A DNA stretch of 64,000 nt from Pycnopodia helianthoides (lineage: Eukaryota; Echinodermata; Asteroidea; Forcipulatida; Asteriidae). A model generated the notes under the pieces. The model ran no database searches. It was not told the origin of the DNA and saw only the letters and a list, made by a program, of their open reading frames with translations. Location of the stretch: NCBI GenBank assembly GCA_032158295.1, contig CM063246.1, positions 16,403,168 to 16,467,167 on the forward strand, read 5' to 3'. Each line of letters begins with the position of its first letter. Position 1 is the first letter of the stretch. The position numbers were made by a program, and so were the translations under genes. Positions 12,171 through 23,023 of this stretch are shown here, piece by piece.

Positions 12171-12640
12171 TCAAAGTCTGCCTGTGAAAAACAATAGTAG
12201 GAGTTGGAGCGTGCCGCAGTATGCTAGATCCAAGCGTTCCATCGAGAAATCAACCAAATTACACTCCAAAAACAGCCAACTAGTTAAAAAACCAACACTC
12301 CATACTTTAAACTATAACATAATTTTATTCGAATATTATTTTCTCGTTAGTGAATACTAAACTCTTAGAGTAGATAAAAACCATGTCTATGTGGGATCCG
12401 CACTAAAAGAAAAGAGGAAGATAGCATGGTGGCGTGAGGCCTTTGGGCAGAATGGATGGGGCCAGAGAAGGTACTGTTGTGTATTGTTAAAAAACTCTTA
12501 GTGAATTAAACCCGGTTATAGAAAATACATTAGTAGTGGCTCTACGGATAAGTTGATTAAAATATACACACAGCGTTTTTTATGTGACTGGTATTCTCAC
12601 CTCCATCTTCGATAGCACACCAACAATGTAAATACCAGAA
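12171..12640. other. Intron sequence, nothing recognised
   Basis: No coding or repeat signature seen. Confidence 0.5.
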
Positions 12641-13090
12641 AGAGCGATGCTGTTGAAACCCCTCAGCCCTTTTAAATTCTAGCTATCCAATGACATCCAC
12701 AAACCATGTTCCTATACATGAATACTGTGACATTGACATTTGACCTGTTTACTTTAAAATAATCTCAAGTTGCCATATCTCTATGGTTATGGTGCAGAAA
12801 AAATGTAATAACTTGCCACCGTGACCTTGATCTTGAACCTTTTGACTTAAAAGGATGCAAACTTTCCTTTCTGCAAGGGCAACCTTGTTCCCATCACCCA
12901 AGTTAAAAGTCCAAACATCACTTCTAACTGGAGTTATGGTCCAGAAACCATTCAGCTATAACTCACCACCAAGACTTTGAACTTTTACCTTTTTACCCCA
13001 ATACAATCCCAACCTTCCTTTTCCCCAGGGCAACCCCTATCCAAGTTACAAGTTTATATGTCACTTCTAACTTATTCAAAAACTTGCAAA
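12640..13090. repeat. Degenerate minisatellite of the GTGACCTTGA type
   Basis: Three diverged units of about 120 bp, each with a GGTTATGGTGCAGAAA- or GTTATGGTCCAGAAA-like phrase, then CCACC and an ACCTTGATCTTGAACCTTT-like phrase. Similar minisatellites are common in marine invertebrate genomes. Confidence 0.6.
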
Positions 13091-13229
13091 GACTCATTTG
13101 TTTAATTCAGCATATAGTTAGTGATATTATACATGCCCCTTATGCGAAGCCTGGTTCATACTTGACACAAATTGCAAAAGCGAAACGAATTTCCTCTGCT
13201 TTCACTTTCAGGTGAAGTATGAACAAGGC

Positions 13230-13395
13230 TTTTAATGTGTATTGATTTGTTCACTTTATGATTTGTATCTTTGTATTGTATATTTCTCTATTGTTGCTGG
13301 CTATGTATATTATGTCCTTCACCGCGGAATAGGGTCTTGTACTCTACATAGATGGCGCATTATAAATGCTTCCCTTATTATTATTTTAAACCTTA
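13230..13395 (+). mobile_element. LINE 3' tail
   Basis: A short 3' end ending GGCGCATTATAAATGCTTCC followed by ATT repeats, the typical 3' terminus of CR1/L2-like LINEs. No ORF remains. Confidence 0.55.
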
Positions 13396-13563
13396 GTTTA
13401 CAGTCCGGAAACAAAAGTGCCAAGCCAAACGGAAGGATGCCGTTGGCAATGACAATACCCCCCCTTCAGCCTATTGGGCTGAGGGGTAAAAAAGAGGGGC
13501 TACCCAGTCCAACTGGAATGTTTTTTAAGTCAAAAGATCAGCAGAAGAATAATTTTAACTCAC

Positions 13564-13663
13564 GGTTTGGTAATCAAGTGGTGAAACTTCTGGTTCATCT
13601 TCTTGCACAAAATTGATAGGCTCAAAAAGGTGATCATTTATCAGCAGTATAGTAAGCTCCATC
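13564..13663 (-). CDS. CLC exchanger exon 12: end of CBS1
   Basis: 100 nt. I found it because exon 11 joined directly to exon 13 gives an immediate stop; this exon repairs the frame exactly. It encodes MELTILLINDHLFEP then an acidic linker ending DYQT. The acceptor is ATTTAAG and the donor GTGAGT. Placement rests on phase, splice sites and family-like sequence. Confidence 0.86.
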
Positions 13664-14229
13664 CTTAAATAAAAGTATAAATGTTATAGCTTTCATACAA
13701 AATATGAAGATAGTTTTCAAAACAAAAGCAAGCAAGGAATTGCATGATTATTGTATATCATTTATACAAAGCATAGCAGATCAAATGTGTTGTGTGCAGT
13801 GTTCACAGCCTCTTGGTATTGCTTTTTCCAGCGTCGGGGTTTTAGTTCAAACCTTCCTTCTTCACAGTTTTTTGTTATCAACAACTCACCTGACTTGCAT
13901 TGTAAGCTCTATCAGAGAGCAGATGGAACACTGACATTTCTCCTAATTCCTTTTCTTTTGACATGGATATTATATTGACCATCCTCCATCTAAAGGTCTG
14001 AATGTCTATGTCTAACAAACAGGCTTTTCTATCTTTTCTGACTGATATGTCTTGGTCCTGATTTGGCAGCAGACCAGTTATCCCAATGGATTATGGATTA
14101 TGGATTATGAATGTTGAAACAATGGAAACGCACAGCTCTGTACGGGCAGCACACAAGAGCCAATATACCAGTCTTTTTACTTCTTATCAGAGGACACCCT
14201 TTACTCAAAAGGCTTGATGTGCATAAAGT
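13664..14229. other. Intron sequence, nothing recognised
   Basis: Open short frames only. No recognisable gene or repeat apart from a TATGGATTATGG micro-duplication near 14090. Confidence 0.45.
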
Positions 14230-14566
14230 ACATTGTCCGGATCATTAATTCCTTGGGTGCTTTCAAGGCCATGTCACCAACAGAACTTTCACCTAATCTC
14301 ACCAGCTATTCAATATGTGCTTGGTAGGTTCTATGTTTCCTTCATCTTGGAAAGTGGCATCCATTGTCCCAGTCTTCATGGTTACTGGTCTTCACGAGCA
14401 TACTGAATCTACTTCCTATTTGAATAGTCTGCTTTCCATAATAAGTAAGGTTTTTAATAGCTTTGTCAATCAACAGTTCCTTAGATACTTGAAGGACAAT
14501 GGCCTTCTACTGACTGCCAGTATTGGTATTGCTATTCCCACTCAATTAGTAATCTGCTGTCCCTAA
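14230..14566 (+). pseudogene. LINE reverse-transcriptase fragment
   Basis: The plus frame gives FPSSWKVASIVPVF, then LLSIISKVFNSFVNQQFLRY, then LKDNGLL, the N-terminal RT blocks of CR1/jockey-like LINEs. The YRPI motif is disrupted and the fragment ends at a stop at 14566. Confidence 0.85.
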
Positions 14567-14749
14567 TTCTTATCTATATTTAAAATATACATTGGTAGTG
14601 AGGTGGGTGTCTCACTGAACAATGATTTAGAGACTGTGTTGAAAGTGTGTGTGTGTGGGGGGGGGGGAGGGGCTGGCAGGTAACCTTCAATGCAAAAGGA
14701 GGTGTTGCCAGTTGAAAAAATGCTGTTTTATAGCAAATTCTTTGGTAAC

Positions 14750-14850
14750 AACAAGAGGACAGATTTAAAATCCAGGCAATAATTTCTGACCTATTTGCTT
14801 GTGACCTCGATGACCATTTTGAGCTCAAACTTTCACAGGTTTATTTGGTG
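14750..14850. mobile_element. Partial TTAA-family MITE
   Basis: Contains GTGACCTCGATGACCATTTT then GAGCTCAAACTTTCACAGGT, matching the internal phrase of the elements at 3309-3642 and 47620-47920. Termini are missing. Confidence 0.65.
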
Positions 14851-15160
14851 CTCTAATAGCAAATTTAAGATAATTTACTGAAGAAAGCCGAAATCTTGGT
14901 GGTAGGATGTTATCATGCAGAGGTAAATTATTAATGAAGGCTAGCTGTCATCCTGCTTTCAGAAAATTTTCATTCCAAGGTATTTTTCATTTGTGTATAA
15001 ATTTCCAGCTACTTTATTTATTAGGGAAACAAGTGGCTCTACCCTAGCTGCTTCTATTGCTGAATAAATTTTACAATGAATTTACAAAAAAGATGCTGAC
15101 AACCAAGATCATTAAAGAACTAGTACAACTTTGTTATTTAGATGTTGTATGAATAATTAC

Positions 15161-15340
15161 CTTGTTACAAGCCCAAGAAACTGTTTATCATCAAAGTCAG
15201 TGCCACATTTCACCACAGGAAATCCTCCATGTGTTGTGTCTAGAAGTAATTGGGCTATGGTGCTCACGGTTTCTTTACTTTTAACCACATGGACTGGGCA
15301 TGTCATAGCATCACTTGTCTTGAAAAATTCCAAGTTTATA
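15161..15340 (-). CDS. CLC exchanger exon 11: CBS domain 1
   Basis: 180 nt, residues 515-573. It encodes DAMTCPVHVV, then GGFPVV, then FLGLVTR, the standard start and core of the first CBS domain. The acceptor is TGTACAG and the donor GTAATT. It leaves two bases (AG) that the first G of exon 12 completes to arginine. Confidence 0.94.
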
Positions 15341-16019
15341 CTGTACAAGTAAGTAAACAGTACAAAATGTTATTCAGATCATGAAATTAAAGTGCATAGC
15401 AACATGTATAATTGATCGACTGAATTATCAATATTGATGGGTTACACATTACTTCAAGTAACTAACAAGTTTGATTTATTTTATCTTACATGGTGCTAAA
15501 TTCAGTTGATTGCATAATTTGTGAAACTCTAGCTTTATTTCTCTTCTTTTTTTCTTTTTTTCTTCTGAGAGAAAAGAAGAAGAAAAAATGCTTAACTCCA
15601 AATGGCTCATACACTGTATACTTTTAATTTCGGTCCTTATGTTTTTTTTTCTCTTTTATAACAGCCATGTGTTCTCCCCTTCTTTCTTCCTTTGGAAAAA
15701 TGGTTAAGTGACCAAAATTTAAAAGGCTGTGAGCTCTAGAATTTGTATTATGTGATTTGAACCAAAGTTGGTATAAACCAACCCTCGACCCTTATGCCGC
15801 ATTACAGGAAATTATAAATGTTATCAATGATTACCTGGACAGTATTTGGTCAAATAGTTCAAATTCCTAAACAAATTGTAGCCAAACCTGGACAGTTACG
15901 TAACCAGCGGCACAATAGCCAATGGTCATTTATAGCTATAATAAACTGTATTTCTATAGCGCACATAATTGAAACTTTCCGTGCAGCTTTATTTTCTCAA
16001 TGATAATGGCAAAGTATTT
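15341..16019. other. Intron sequence with a pyrimidine/purine foldback
   Basis: Around 15540-15600 a C/T-rich run (TTCTTTTTTTCTTTTTTTCT) is followed by its purine-rich near complement. Otherwise nothing recognised. Confidence 0.5.
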
Positions 16020-16800
16020 CAGAGTCTTGGAACCTATATGGCAAACGCTCTGTCCCTGTAGGTCTTTGTTGAAGATCTAGGTTGAACTAAAAGTTCATTA
16101 CTAACAGACCGTAATGCTCGCAAATATGTTCCATAATGTACATGTAAATAGCTAGCCAGATATAAACTAGGAGATCCTCCATTAAGCGACTTGTAAACCG
16201 ACAAAAGAATTTTAAAAACAATGCGATAACTTATAGGGAGCCAAAGAAAGGTAAATCTTGCCAATCTGGAATACAATTCGAGCGGCTGTGTTCTGGACAT
16301 ACTGTAATTTGCCTTACTGATATTTTGGGGATCCAAACAGTAAAGAGTTGCAATAGTCAAGTTTTTATGTAATGAACTGCAACCTCCACTGAATCCTTTG
16401 TTGGGTACTTCCTTATCTTCGACAAGTTCCTTAGGTAGAAGAAGGAGGACTTGCAGATGGCGGACACATAAGCACTGAATAACATGTGCTCATCAAAGAC
16501 AACACCCAGATTTCTAGCTGAAGGAGAGGTAGATAGCCTTTCATTCCCAACATTGAAACACTCAAAGGCAGAACTACGATACTTTGAGTGTACAAGCATG
16601 GTTTCTGTCTTGTCGTGATTATAAATTTCAGTTCATTTGAATCCATCCAATGGCATATATGTCAACTACACAGTTCTCAACACGTGACTTTGCTTTATCA
16701 ACATCTGCCGTCTTGAAAGAGAAAGAGAGTTGAGTATCATCAGTGTAAAGACGATAGTCCAGGCCATGGCTCCTAATCACCTCAGCCCAGGACAGAACTC
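16020..16800 (-). pseudogene. CR1/L2-like LINE, 3' half
   Basis: The minus strand carries YRLYTDDTQLSFSF (RT catalytic block with DD), SARNLGVVFD, KSSFFYLRNLSKIRKY, then LLSVYKSLNGGSPSLYL and RSSTKTYRDRAFAI. These are the ordered C-terminal blocks of CR1/L2-group LINEs. Frames are broken by stops. Confidence 0.9.
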
Positions 16801-17559
16801 TTTTTTATTGGGACCTGGCGCAAAGCTGGAATACACCACCCATATGACCCCATAGCCATTTCCATCACCTCTTGAATCCTGATCTTAATCTGCACCTCCT
16901 CCTCTTAGTCTATGTCATCGTCATCCTGACCATCTCGCTGATCAAACTTGTTGCTGGCAGCCAGACGGCTGACAAAATAACCATCCAGACTTTCCATTGT
17001 ATAGGGCCTAACAATCGAGCACAGGCGTGCACATAGTGTGCTACGCTTTATTTCACCCTGTAAGAAGGGACACTAGGTATTGGAAAACATGCCTTAAGGG
17101 GGTTATTGTGTAATCCCCTGTTCCACACCTTTTTTCCGTTGTTGTACAAATATGGCATACAAGAATGGACAGGCTGCCATCATTGTTTATCATTGTATTT
17201 GGCTCAATCGGAGGTAAGTCCGAGCATTCCGAGATTCCAGCAGACCACAGCAGACTATCAGCCGTGGCTCACGGCCAAGGCTCTGCAAATTACGTTGAGT
17301 GCCTACTCATATTTTCTCACTCAACAACATCAAATCCCGGTCATCAAATTATGAGAAACTTTGTTGTCTTTCCTTTGTCAAGTCAGGGTTTCATTGTGGC
17401 AACGATAATTTCAAAGGAAAACAATTACTCAAGAAGCTCCAAAAAGTTCTAACAAATAATACCGCAAGTGGGAACAGAACTTTTTTCAGAATACTGACCT
17501 GAAGTGGTTAAGCACTGCATATTCAGTACTTCCCCGGATCCTGTGAAAAAATCCACAGG
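16801..17559. other. Intron sequence, nothing recognised
   Basis: Short overlapping ORFs without known motifs. Confidence 0.45.
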
Positions 17560-17690
17560 TATATTACATGGGTGGGATTCAAATCCATGATCTTTGCACT
17601 TCTGGAGCAAATGTCTTACCACTAGACCATCGAGTTTGCCCAGTAGCTACAGGCAATTTGAATCCTATATTTTAGCAGCGGTTGTATGCA
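17560..17690 (-). mobile_element. tRNA-derived SINE, family 2
   Basis: The minus strand reads ATGGTCTAGTGGTAAGAC (box A-like) and, 3' of it, GGATTTGAATCCCACC (box B-like), as in the copy at 43.8-44.0 kb. It shares the GCCCAGTAGCTACAGGCA segment with that copy. Confidence 0.7.
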
Positions 17691-17723
17691 CACAGTTTCC
17701 GAAGCCTAACCCTCCCCCCAAAA

Positions 17724-17745
17724 TAATAATAATAATAATAATAAC

Positions 17746-17774
<29 letters not shown>
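17724..17774. repeat. (AAT)n microsatellite, 5' target of the non-LTR element
   Basis: About 17 AAT units with one AAC variant. The retrotransposon 5' end begins directly after it with GGCGGCGAGACAAGG. Confidence 0.93.
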
Positions 17775-17776
<2 letters not shown>

Positions 17777-18157
17777 GCGGCGAGACAAGGAACACTGCTT
17801 CAGATCGGCTCTCGATTCTATAGAAGATAAATATTGTTTCCTGCTGTTTGTTATACATCAAAAGTTAACTCCTTGTTGGTACTACTTGGTAGACACCGCA
17901 GGGCAAGTTTGACGACAACTAGTTACCATCTTGTTGCTATTTTTGGTGGAAAAGTGTTGGATTTTTCTGTATTCAGAAAACTTTCTTCAACGTAGACCGC
18001 ACAGTGTACATTGAGTCAGTGAACGGACGCGCGTATCAACTGCGTCCTTTGGAACATCTTGATTACAACCAGTGTTTAGTGGTCTCCGTAGGGTTGCATA
18101 TTCTACAGCGTTGCTGTATGTAGTTCTCCCTAAAACTACAAACTTTCTCACAATTGT

Positions 18158-21100
18158 GTGATGTTTATAATGAGTGCTATGGAGCATCAAGTCAACGGTG
18201 AAAGAGTGACAAACTCCCAGAGAGGAAGTCCTTCACCCGATCTGGTTGGTATGCCTGAGCAGGTACTACCAGATCGTATCCAAACTGCTCACAACAGGAT
18301 TCGTGTTGCAACCAGGAGAAAATGGAGTAAGGCGGATAACAAAATGGCGATGGAATGTTATATTAAAAGTGAGCCGGACAAGAGAGGATACAGAAAGAGA
18401 ATGTTTAGCCTATGGCAGGATAAAGAAATGTTTGAGATCAGTGAGCAGCATCTTGCAGACCAGATAAGTACTATCAAACGGAACCAGTGGTTAACAAACG
18501 TGGAAATTGAGGAGATGAGGAGGATAGTACAAGCTGAAAGAGATAGAACGGAGGTTGTTAACCACCAAGTACCGGAGGAGGTGGCTGCTGCTAATAGCGA
18601 AGATGTGGTTGAGCAGCCAGGGTTACTAGACAGTCAGGGTGACGATGGCATAGACGAAGAGGGAGGTGTAGAGTGTACGGAGGAGGAGGTGCAAATTAAA
18701 ACCAGGATTCAAGAGGTGATGGAAGCGGCTAAGGGGTCAAGCGGGTGGAGTATCCCAGCTTTGCGCCGGGTCCCAAGGAAAAGGCTGACAGAAATGTCAG
18801 CCGTGGTAAGTAAAGTCCTTGGGTCAGTAAGTACAAATAATCTGTCGGAAACTAACCGTCTTATTTTTGCTGGGGCAGTTGTAGTAGGGGAAAAGTTAGG
18901 TGTGAAGGCTTCACAATCAAAACAGGAAAACAGTACACCATGGTGGAAACGTCGTCTGGAGGGTCAAATTAAAGAATTACGGAAAGACCTCAGTAGAATA
19001 GAACAAATGGAAAAGGGTTTAATAAAAGGTCCAGACTTGAGGAATACAATCATGACAAAGTATAATGTCAAAGGTAAGGGGGTGAATGTTGTCATAGAGG
19101 AGATTAAGCAAAGGGTAAAGGCTAAGGCTGCAAAGGTGAAGAGGTATGTTGATAGGGTCAAGCAGTTTCACCAAAATAGGCTATTTAACACCAATCAGCG
19201 TCGGTTGTTTAAGGAATTAGACGGAAAGAATGACAGCACGCAAGTGGGCCCGAGGCCAGCAGAGGCAAAAACTTTCTGGGGTAGTATTTGGGACCAACCA
19301 ATACAGCACAACCGACAAGCGGAATGGCTAACGAATGTGAAAGATGAATTGAGAGGGGTACAGCAGCAAGAAGGGTTCCAGATTGACGTGGACAAGGTAA
19401 AGAGACAGGTAAAGAAAGTGCCAAATTGGAAAGCCCCGGGTCCGGACCAAGTGCATGGGTACTGGTTGAAGAACTTCCGTAGTTTGCATGAGCGAATGGC
19501 CCTACAACTGCAAGACTGTTTAGTACAGGGTAAGGTCCCATCTTGGATGACTGAGGCAAGAACGGTTCTGATCATAAAGGATGTCAAGAAAGGTAACATT
19601 GCGAGTAATTATAGACCAATCACGTGCTTACCTGTGATGTATAAACTTTTGACCAGTATGATTGCAGAAGACCTCTATCGCCATATGGATGACCAGAAGT
19701 TGTTTCCAGAGGAGCAGAAAGGCTGTAAGAAGCGGTCCAGAGGTACGAAAGATCAGCTTATCATTGACAAGGCTGTACTGAAGGATTGCAGGAGCAGAAA
19801 GACTAATTTGGCAATGGCGTGGATCGACTACAAGAAGGCGTATGACATGGTATCGCACACATGGATAATGGAATGTCTGGATATGGTTGGAGTGGCTGAT
19901 GCAGTAAAACGTCTTTTAGGTGAGAGCATGAAGACGTGGCGAACAAATCTGACAGCCAATGACGATAGTCTGGGCAAGGTATGCATAAGAAGAGGTATTT
20001 TCCAAGGTGACTCTCTGTCTCCACTGCTGTTTGTTCTGGCACTGATGCCCTTGTCGATGATTCTGAGGAAGGTGAGCGCAGGTTATGTAATGAAGAAGGA
20101 CGGATGTAAGATCAACCATCTGCTTTTTATGGACGATTTAAAGTTGTTTGCAAAGAATGAGGCGGAGATCGATTCTCTGGTGCAGACCGTCAGGATTTTC
20201 AGTGATGACATCGGGATGAAGTTCGGTCTGGAGAAATGTGCTTCAATGGCCATGAAGAGGGGAAAGAGGGTACACTCCGATGGCATCGCTCTGCCAGATG
20301 GTGTACAGATGAGGGCTCTAGGCGAGGAGGAGAGTTATCGGTATCTTGGTGTTCTTGAATCGGACCATGTGCTTCACGAGGAATCAAAGGTAAGGCTGAG
20401 GGCAGAATACATCAGGCGGGTGAAGAAATGTTTAAAGTCCAAACTGAACGGGGGGAACATGATTAAGGCGATTAACACGTGGGCCGTGTCTTTGATGAGG
20501 TACAGTGGGGGTATTGTGGGGTGGACCAAGGAAGATCTAGATGTCACGGACAGGAGAACAAGGAAACTGATGACCATGCATGGCATGCTACATCCGCGGT
20601 CAAATGTCAGCAGACTCTATCTTCCGAGGTCAGAGGGCGGAAGGGGGTTACTGAGCGTGGCAGACAGTGTTAACATCGAGCGCAGGAGCTTGCATTGTCA
20701 TATTAGGAGGACCGAGGAGAACTTGTTGATGGTTGCCCAAAAGTACACGAGGGAAGACGAAGTTGGGCTGAAGGAGTACAAGAGGGGAAAGGAAGAGGAA
20801 AGACATCAAGATTGGAGGAACAAGCCACTTCATGGCCGGTTCTTGAGATGTACTGAAGAGGTAGCGAGCCCTGAGTCATGGAATTGGTTAAAGAGCGGAG
20901 AACTAAAGAAGGAAACCGAGGGTTTGATTACTGCGGCGCAAGACCAGTCACTAAGGACAAATGTTATGAAGGCAAGGATCGAGAAAGCAAACGTCTCTCC
21001 TATGTGCAGAATGTGTTACAAGGCAGAAGAGACTGTATTTCATATTGTCAGCGAATGTAGTATGATGGCCCAGACGGAGTACAAAGGAAGACATGACAAG

Positions 21101-21571
21101 TTGGCCAAGGTGATTCACTGGGATCTGTGTAAGAAGTTTGGTGTCCAAGTGCATGCGAAATGGTACGACCATGTTCCGGAGAAAGTTGTAGAGACCGACC
21201 AGGTCAAGATTCTCTGGGATTTTAACATTCAGACTGATCATGTTATAGAACATAGGCGTCCGGATGTTGTAGTCTTAGATAAGACGACGAAGATGTGTCA
21301 TCTCATTGACATAGCTGTGCCGGGTGATATCAGGGTAGCTTCGAAGGAGACGGAAAAGATCCACAAGTACCAAGACCTGGCCAGGGAACTCCGTAAGATT
21401 TGGCAGGTGAAAGTGAAAGTAGTCCCTGTGGTTGTTGGAGCACTTGGCACCATTCCCAAAGCTCTGGGGAAACATCTAGATGAAATAGGGACAAATGTGA
21501 GGATAGATCTGTTACAGAAGGCGGCGCTTTTGGGAACAGCGAGGATCCTGAGAAAGACCCTTGAGATCTAA
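18158..21571 (+). CDS. Reverse transcriptase / PD-(D/E)XK endonuclease polyprotein
   Basis: 1137 residues, intact. The N-terminal 40-130 region (RKWSKADNKMAMECY, RGYRKRMF) looks like a helical DNA-binding domain. RT runs from about 421 (KAPGPDQVHGYW) through SNYRPITCLP (about 483), the first catalytic aspartate in AWIDYKKAYD (about 556), IFQGDSLSP (about 613), and FMDD with aspartates 659-660. A C-x2-C-x8-H-x4-C zinc knuckle covers 950-967. Then comes RPD (1035-1036) and a second aspartate at 1051 in LIDIAVP, as in the restriction-like endonuclease of R2/R4-type elements. The protein would nick the target and copy its RNA there. Nothing catalytic appears missing. The start is the first ATG of the frame; a later ATG at 18170 or 18179 is possible. 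Confidence 0.92.
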   Translation: MMFIMSAMEHQVNGERVTNSQRGSPSPDLVGMPEQVLPDRIQTAHNRIRVATRRKWSKADNKMAMECYIKSEPDKRGYRKRMFSLWQDKEMFEISEQHLADQISTIKRNQWLTNVEIEEMRRIVQAERDRTEVVNHQVPEEVAAANSEDVVEQPGLLDSQGDDGIDEEGGVECTEEEVQIKTRIQEVMEAAKGSSGWSIPALRRVPRKRLTEMSAVVSKVLGSVSTNNLSETNRLIFAGAVVVGEKLGVKASQSKQENSTPWWKRRLEGQIKELRKDLSRIEQMEKGLIKGPDLRNTIMTKYNVKGKGVNVVIEEIKQRVKAKAAKVKRYVDRVKQFHQNRLFNTNQRRLFKELDGKNDSTQVGPRPAEAKTFWGSIWDQPIQHNRQAEWLTNVKDELRGVQQQEGFQIDVDKVKRQVKKVPNWKAPGPDQVHGYWLKNFRSLHERMALQLQDCLVQGKVPSWMTEARTVLIIKDVKKGNIASNYRPITCLPVMYKLLTSMIAEDLYRHMDDQKLFPEEQKGCKKRSRGTKDQLIIDKAVLKDCRSRKTNLAMAWIDYKKAYDMVSHTWIMECLDMVGVADAVKRLLGESMKTWRTNLTANDDSLGKVCIRRGIFQGDSLSPLLFVLALMPLSMILRKVSAGYVMKKDGCKINHLLFMDDLKLFAKNEAEIDSLVQTVRIFSDDIGMKFGLEKCASMAMKRGKRVHSDGIALPDGVQMRALGEEESYRYLGVLESDHVLHEESKVRLRAEYIRRVKKCLKSKLNGGNMIKAINTWAVSLMRYSGGIVGWTKEDLDVTDRRTRKLMTMHGMLHPRSNVSRLYLPRSEGGRGLLSVADSVNIERRSLHCHIRRTEENLLMVAQKYTREDEVGLKEYKRGKEEERHQDWRNKPLHGRFLRCTEEVASPESWNWLKSGELKKETEGLITAAQDQSLRTNVMKARIEKANVSPMCRMCYKAEETVFHIVSECSMMAQTEYKGRHDKLAKVIHWDLCKKFGVQVHAKWYDHVPEKVVETDQVKILWDFNIQTDHVIEHRRPDVVVLDKTTKMCHLIDIAVPGDIRVASKETEKIHKYQDLARELRKIWQVKVKVVPVVVGALGTIPKALGKHLDEIGTNVRIDLLQKAALLGTARILRKTLEI

Positions 21572-21588
21572 GGCTACGGGACGTAGCC
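21572..21588 (+). other. 3' UTR hairpin of the non-LTR element
   Basis: GGCTACG-GGA-CGTAGCC: a perfect 7-bp stem with a 3-base loop placed immediately after the stop codon, and repeated unchanged in copy 2 at 21724-21740. RT proteins of this group bind 3' UTR structure to prime reverse transcription; a role here is inferred. Confidence 0.65.
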
Positions 21589-21653
21589 TGACTCGAGGAG
21601 TAACCGGCACAAATGAAAATGAAATCTTTCTTTTGCATGCTGTGATAAGATGA

Positions 21654-21688
<35 letters not shown>

Positions 21689-21690
<2 letters not shown>

Positions 21691-21829
21691 GCGAGGATCC
21701 TGAGAAAGACCCTTGAGATCTAAGGCTACGGGACGTAGCCTGACTCGAGGAGTAACCGGCACAAATGAAAATGAAATCTTTCTTTTGCATGCTGTGATAA
21801 GATGAAATAATAATAATAATAATAATAAT
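21689..21829 (+). mobile_element. 5'-truncated copy 2 of the non-LTR element plus AAT tail
   Basis: Repeats the last ~115 bp of the full element (from 21538 on), essentially identical, then runs into AAT repeats at 21806-21829. The short 5'-truncated form is the usual product of aborted target-primed reverse transcription, here in the same microsatellite. Confidence 0.92.
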
Positions 21830-22633
21830 CTGCTTTTTATGGACGATTTAAAGTCGTTTGCAAAGAATGAGGCGGAGATCGATTCTCTGGTGCAGACCGC
21901 CAGGATTTTCAGTGATGACATCGGGATGAAGTTCGGTCTAGAGAAATGTGCTTCAATGACCATGAAGAGGGGAAAGAGGGTACATTCCGATGGCATCGCT
22001 CTGCCAGATGGTGCACAGATGAGGGCCCTAGGCGAGGAGGAGAGTTATCGGTATCTTGGTGTTCTTGAATCGGACCATGTGCTTCACGAGGAATCAAAGG
22101 TAAGGCTGAGGGCAGAATACATCAGGCGGGTGAAGAAATGTTTAAAGTCCAAACTGAACGGGGGGAACATGATTAAGACGATTAACACGTGGGCCGTGTC
22201 TTTGATGAGGGGGTTACTGAGCGTGGCAGACAGTGTTAACGTCGAGCGCAGAAGCTTGCATTGTCATACTAGGAGGACCGAGGAGAACTTGTTGAAGGTT
22301 GCCCAAAAGTACACGAGGGAAGACGAAGTTGGGCCGAAGGAGTACAAGAGGGGAAAGAAAGAGGTAAGACATCAAGATTGGAGGAACAAGCCACTTCATG
22401 GCCGGTTCTTGAGATGTACTGGAGAGGTAGCGAGCCCTAAGTCATGGAATTGGTTAAAGAGCGGAGAACTAAAGAAAGAAACCGAGGGCTTGATTACTGC
22501 GGCGCAAGACCAGTCACTAAGGACAAATGTTATGAAGGCAAGGATAGAGAAAGCAACCTATGTGCAGAATGTGTTACAAGGAAGAAGAGACTGTATTTCA
22601 TATTGTCAGCGAATGTAGTTTGATGGCCCAGAC
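21830..22633 (+). pseudogene. Truncated copy 3 of the non-LTR element
   Basis: Matches the full element from 20120 onward at roughly 97% identity by eye and starts just before the FMDD motif. It has an in-frame 144-bp deletion (20501-20644 of the full copy) and a small deletion before the zinc knuckle that breaks the frame. It is cut at the 3' end by the SINE array that follows. Not functional. Confidence 0.92.
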
Positions 22634-22728
22634 ATAGTACTTTTTAAAATTTAAATGTCAAGTAATAAACCACAAGGGAAACTGACTGGGTAAATTTCAA
22701 ATAGTATGGGGTTGAACAAAGAAAAATT

Positions 22729-22800
22729 GACTAGAGCGGGATTTGAACCAACGACCTCCGGATTAACGTACCGGCGCTCTACCAACTGAGCTATCTAGCC
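22729..22800 (-). tRNA. tRNA-like sequence, anticodon GTT, inverted unit
   Basis: 72 nt. The acceptor stem is 7 pairs (one G-T), the D stem GCTC/GAGC. The anticodon loop reads ACGTTAA, so position 33 is C rather than the near-universal T. Box A and B are intact. Likely a SINE head, not a working tRNA. Confidence 0.55.
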
Positions 22801-23023
22801 CTATATTGGCGATCTCCCTATTTTGTCAATATCTTTGTTCGGGGGCGCCAGTCAAAAGTCGCATCCCCTGCATCCCCTCAAGGTGATCCCGTGGCTGCTG
22901 CTTCCCAGGTTGTATCGTAAACTTGGGTGTGATCCCTGGCTACACGGCAGTTAACGGTTGTATGGCTTCTGACTGGCACCCCCGAACAAAGATATTGACA
23001 AAATAGGGAGACCGCCAATATAG

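Larger units (their letters stand above)
17775..21688 (+). mobile_element. Restriction-like-endonuclease non-LTR retrotransposon in a TAA array, apparently full length
   Basis: A single long ORF is preceded by about 380 bp of leader and followed by an 84-bp 3' UTR, then TAA repeats to 21688. TAA/AAT arrays on both sides suggest insertion into a TAA microsatellite, the known target of Dong/R4-clade elements; the clade is inferred from this and the architecture. The ORF is unbroken, so the copy is young. It lies in the same orientation as two truncated copies downstream and opposite to the host gene. Confidence 0.85.

Noticed and set aside
13564..15340. Direct splice of exon 11 to exon 13 of the CLC gene
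   Set aside because: Gives an immediate TAA. A 100-nt exon at 13564-13663 with correct splice sites and phase resolves it.
15540..15600. Pyrimidine tract as a splice acceptor for another exon
   Set aside because: The adjacent sequence has no open frame in the phase the gene needs.
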